Assembly: GCA_003202005.1 (NCBI GenBank)
Contig: QJJF01000001.1
Span: forward strand, 29,005 to 93,004
Reading direction: 5' to 3'
Length of the DNA: 64,000 nucleotides
Origin: Williamsia faeni
Lineage (GTDB): Bacteria; Actinomycetota; Actinomycetes; Mycobacteriales; Mycobacteriaceae
The notes beneath the pieces were generated by a model. The model made no database searches, was not told where the DNA came from, and saw only the letters and a list, made by a program, of their open reading frames with translations. Position numbers and translations under genes: made by a program. Positions 63,067 to 64,000 of the stretch are shown here, one piece after another; positions within the stretch are counted from its first letter, which is position 1; each line of letters starts with the position of its first letter.

Positions 63067-63784
63067 GCCGGTGGGCAGCCCCCGGAGCCGGCGACAGGCA
63101 GCGTTTCTACTACGCGGTGCGACGATAATGCTGGTACTCGCGTGCGTGATCTCGAGCTGCGCCAGGCCCGCCGAAAGAACCAACAACACGCCGGTCGCGC
63201 CAAGTACGTTACGCACTGTTGTGGACTACCCGGTCGTGTGGTTCGACACCCCACACCTCGACCTCGACACCCCCGACGGCACCTTCGTCCGAGCCATCTT
63301 CGAGTCGTACATCCTGCGATCAGAATTGGGTGCGTCCGCATACTTCCCAGGCTGGGACGAAGCCACCGGGGACAGTTGGTACAACTGGGGCGACAGACCC
63401 GGATACGGCCCCCGCAACAATCCCCCCTTCACCATCTTCGCCTGGGTTGCACCCTTCATCGACCCCGACCCCGCCGGAATCTCCGACTGGACACCACCCT
63501 CCGACACGGTCGGCGCAGTCATCGTCTGCTCACGAAACAGCGTGGGCAATGACTACGCCATGATCTACACCTACCAACGCACCGGTACCGCACCCCCGGC
63601 AGATCAACACGGTAACCAACCAACCCCGAACCGCAACGTGTACGGCGACTGGACAATCCTCGACAGCGTCACGTCCTCTGCCGGCATCCACATAGATCGC
63701 ACCGAACGATGCGACACCCCACCTGCCCCGATCTCACAGGACATCCACACCCCCAGCCCCGGCTGGCCCGCCAGCAGCGAGTAG
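63041..63784 (+). CDS. Putative lipoprotein of unknown function
   Basis: The protein has a basic N terminus, a hydrophobic stretch and a lipobox ISSC at about residues 37-40 (from ATG 63041), so it is probably lipidated and exported. The mature part is about 208 residues, rich in Pro, Asp and Trp (WFDTPHLDLDTPDGT, SWYNWGDRPGYGP). It overlaps the end of the large gene by 26 bases; GTG 63071 is an alternative start giving a more normal signal peptide. A GGAAG site favours 63041. Confidence 0.65.
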   Translation: MPLPSNHARPVGSPRSRRQAAFLLRGATIMLVLACVISSCARPAERTNNTPVAPSTLRTVVDYPVVWFDTPHLDLDTPDGTFVRAIFESYILRSELGASAYFPGWDEATGDSWYNWGDRPGYGPRNNPPFTIFAWVAPFIDPDPAGISDWTPPSDTVGAVIVCSRNSVGNDYAMIYTYQRTGTAPPADQHGNQPTPNRNVYGDWTILDSVTSSAGIHIDRTERCDTPPAPISQDIHTPSPGWPASSE

Positions 63785-63793
63785 CCAGATCTG

Positions 63794-64000
63794 ATGACTA
63801 CAAGAGAACCCACCTTCCCACCACACATCATGGCCGCCCTGCGCTCACCCGAAGGCACCACCGCCGAAGACATCTACCGACAATTCCCCCACGCACGCCC
63901 CGCCGACACACCAGCACCCATCGACCACACCGAACTCAACGCCCGCCTCCACGATGCACTCGACGACTGGCACCGCCGCCACGGCTGGCACATCGACATG
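63794..64000 (+). CDS. Hypothetical protein, 3' end outside window
   Basis: An open frame of 69 codons runs from ATG 63794 to the right edge. The visible N terminus is His- and Pro-rich (TFPPHIMAALRSPEGTTAED, DDWHRRHGWHI). No family is recognised. It follows the lipoprotein by nine bases and so is probably in the same unit. Confidence 0.6.
   Translation, partial: MTTREPTFPPHIMAALRSPEGTTAEDIYRQFPHARPADTPAPIDHTELNARLHDALDDWHRRHGWHIDM

Overview
The window is high-GC actinobacterial DNA. Mycofactocin genes, orphan Mce-associated (Mam) proteins, a bacterial CYP51 locus laid out like the Mycobacterium tuberculosis Rv0762c-Rv0771 region, many FadE/FadD/TetR genes, and frequent GTG starts with 1- or 4-base overlaps all point to the mycolic-acid group (Mycobacteriales). 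Gordonia or a close relative is my best guess, but no 16S or other species marker is present.

Layout. 0-9.7 kb: a rearranged mycofactocin locus. The 5' end of mftE runs off the left edge. A racemase-type CoA-transferase gene follows on the + strand. Then a mycofactocin-type SDR, mftD, mftC, mftB and mftA lie on the - strand, behind an acyl-CoA dehydrogenase. An alpha/beta hydrolase, mftR and a KshB-like reductase run the other way. 9.7-17.5 kb: a - strand operon of P450, TetR, FadD, four Mam-like proteins, an FAD reductase and an AlkD-like repair protein. 17.6-21 kb: menC, TetR and a D-aminoacylase-type amidohydrolase. 21-22.8 kb: an XRE regulator next to a ClpP pair, one of which lacks its catalytic serine. 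23.1-27.4 kb: the str operon (rpsL-rpsG-fusA-tuf). 28-31.3 kb: a DHA2-type exporter and a SulP permease. 31.5-36 kb: a Fis/AcoR-type activator with an aldehyde dehydrogenase and an NDMA-dependent alcohol dehydrogenase, a probable client of mycofactocin. 36-37.9 kb: enoyl-CoA hydratase and an ArsR/SRPBCC pair. 37.9-47.6 kb: an eight-gene operon with AtuA, a biotin-dependent acyl-CoA carboxylase, two FadE proteins and a hydratase, suggesting acyclic-terpenoid or branched acyl-CoA breakdown. 47.9-60.4 kb: the CYP51/CYP123-like divergon, repressed presumably by a TetR protein, with aldehyde dehydrogenase, SDRs and other oxidoreductases. 60.5-64 kb: a different-looking block with a small WXG/ESX-like protein, a 746-residue protein, a lipoprotein and a partial gene.

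How the parts fit. Mycofactocin is a redox cofactor for certain SDR and zinc alcohol dehydrogenases. The window holds its maturation enzymes, its regulator and at least two likely client dehydrogenases, all embedded in acyl-CoA, steroid and terpenoid catabolism.

Points most worth a second look: the active/inactive ClpP pair with its own regulator; a family of 21-bp-period repeats at three intergenic loci, two of them arranged as inverted arrays; long near-perfect hairpins between mycofactocin genes; four orphan Mam proteins in a lipid operon; and the type VII-like block at the right edge.
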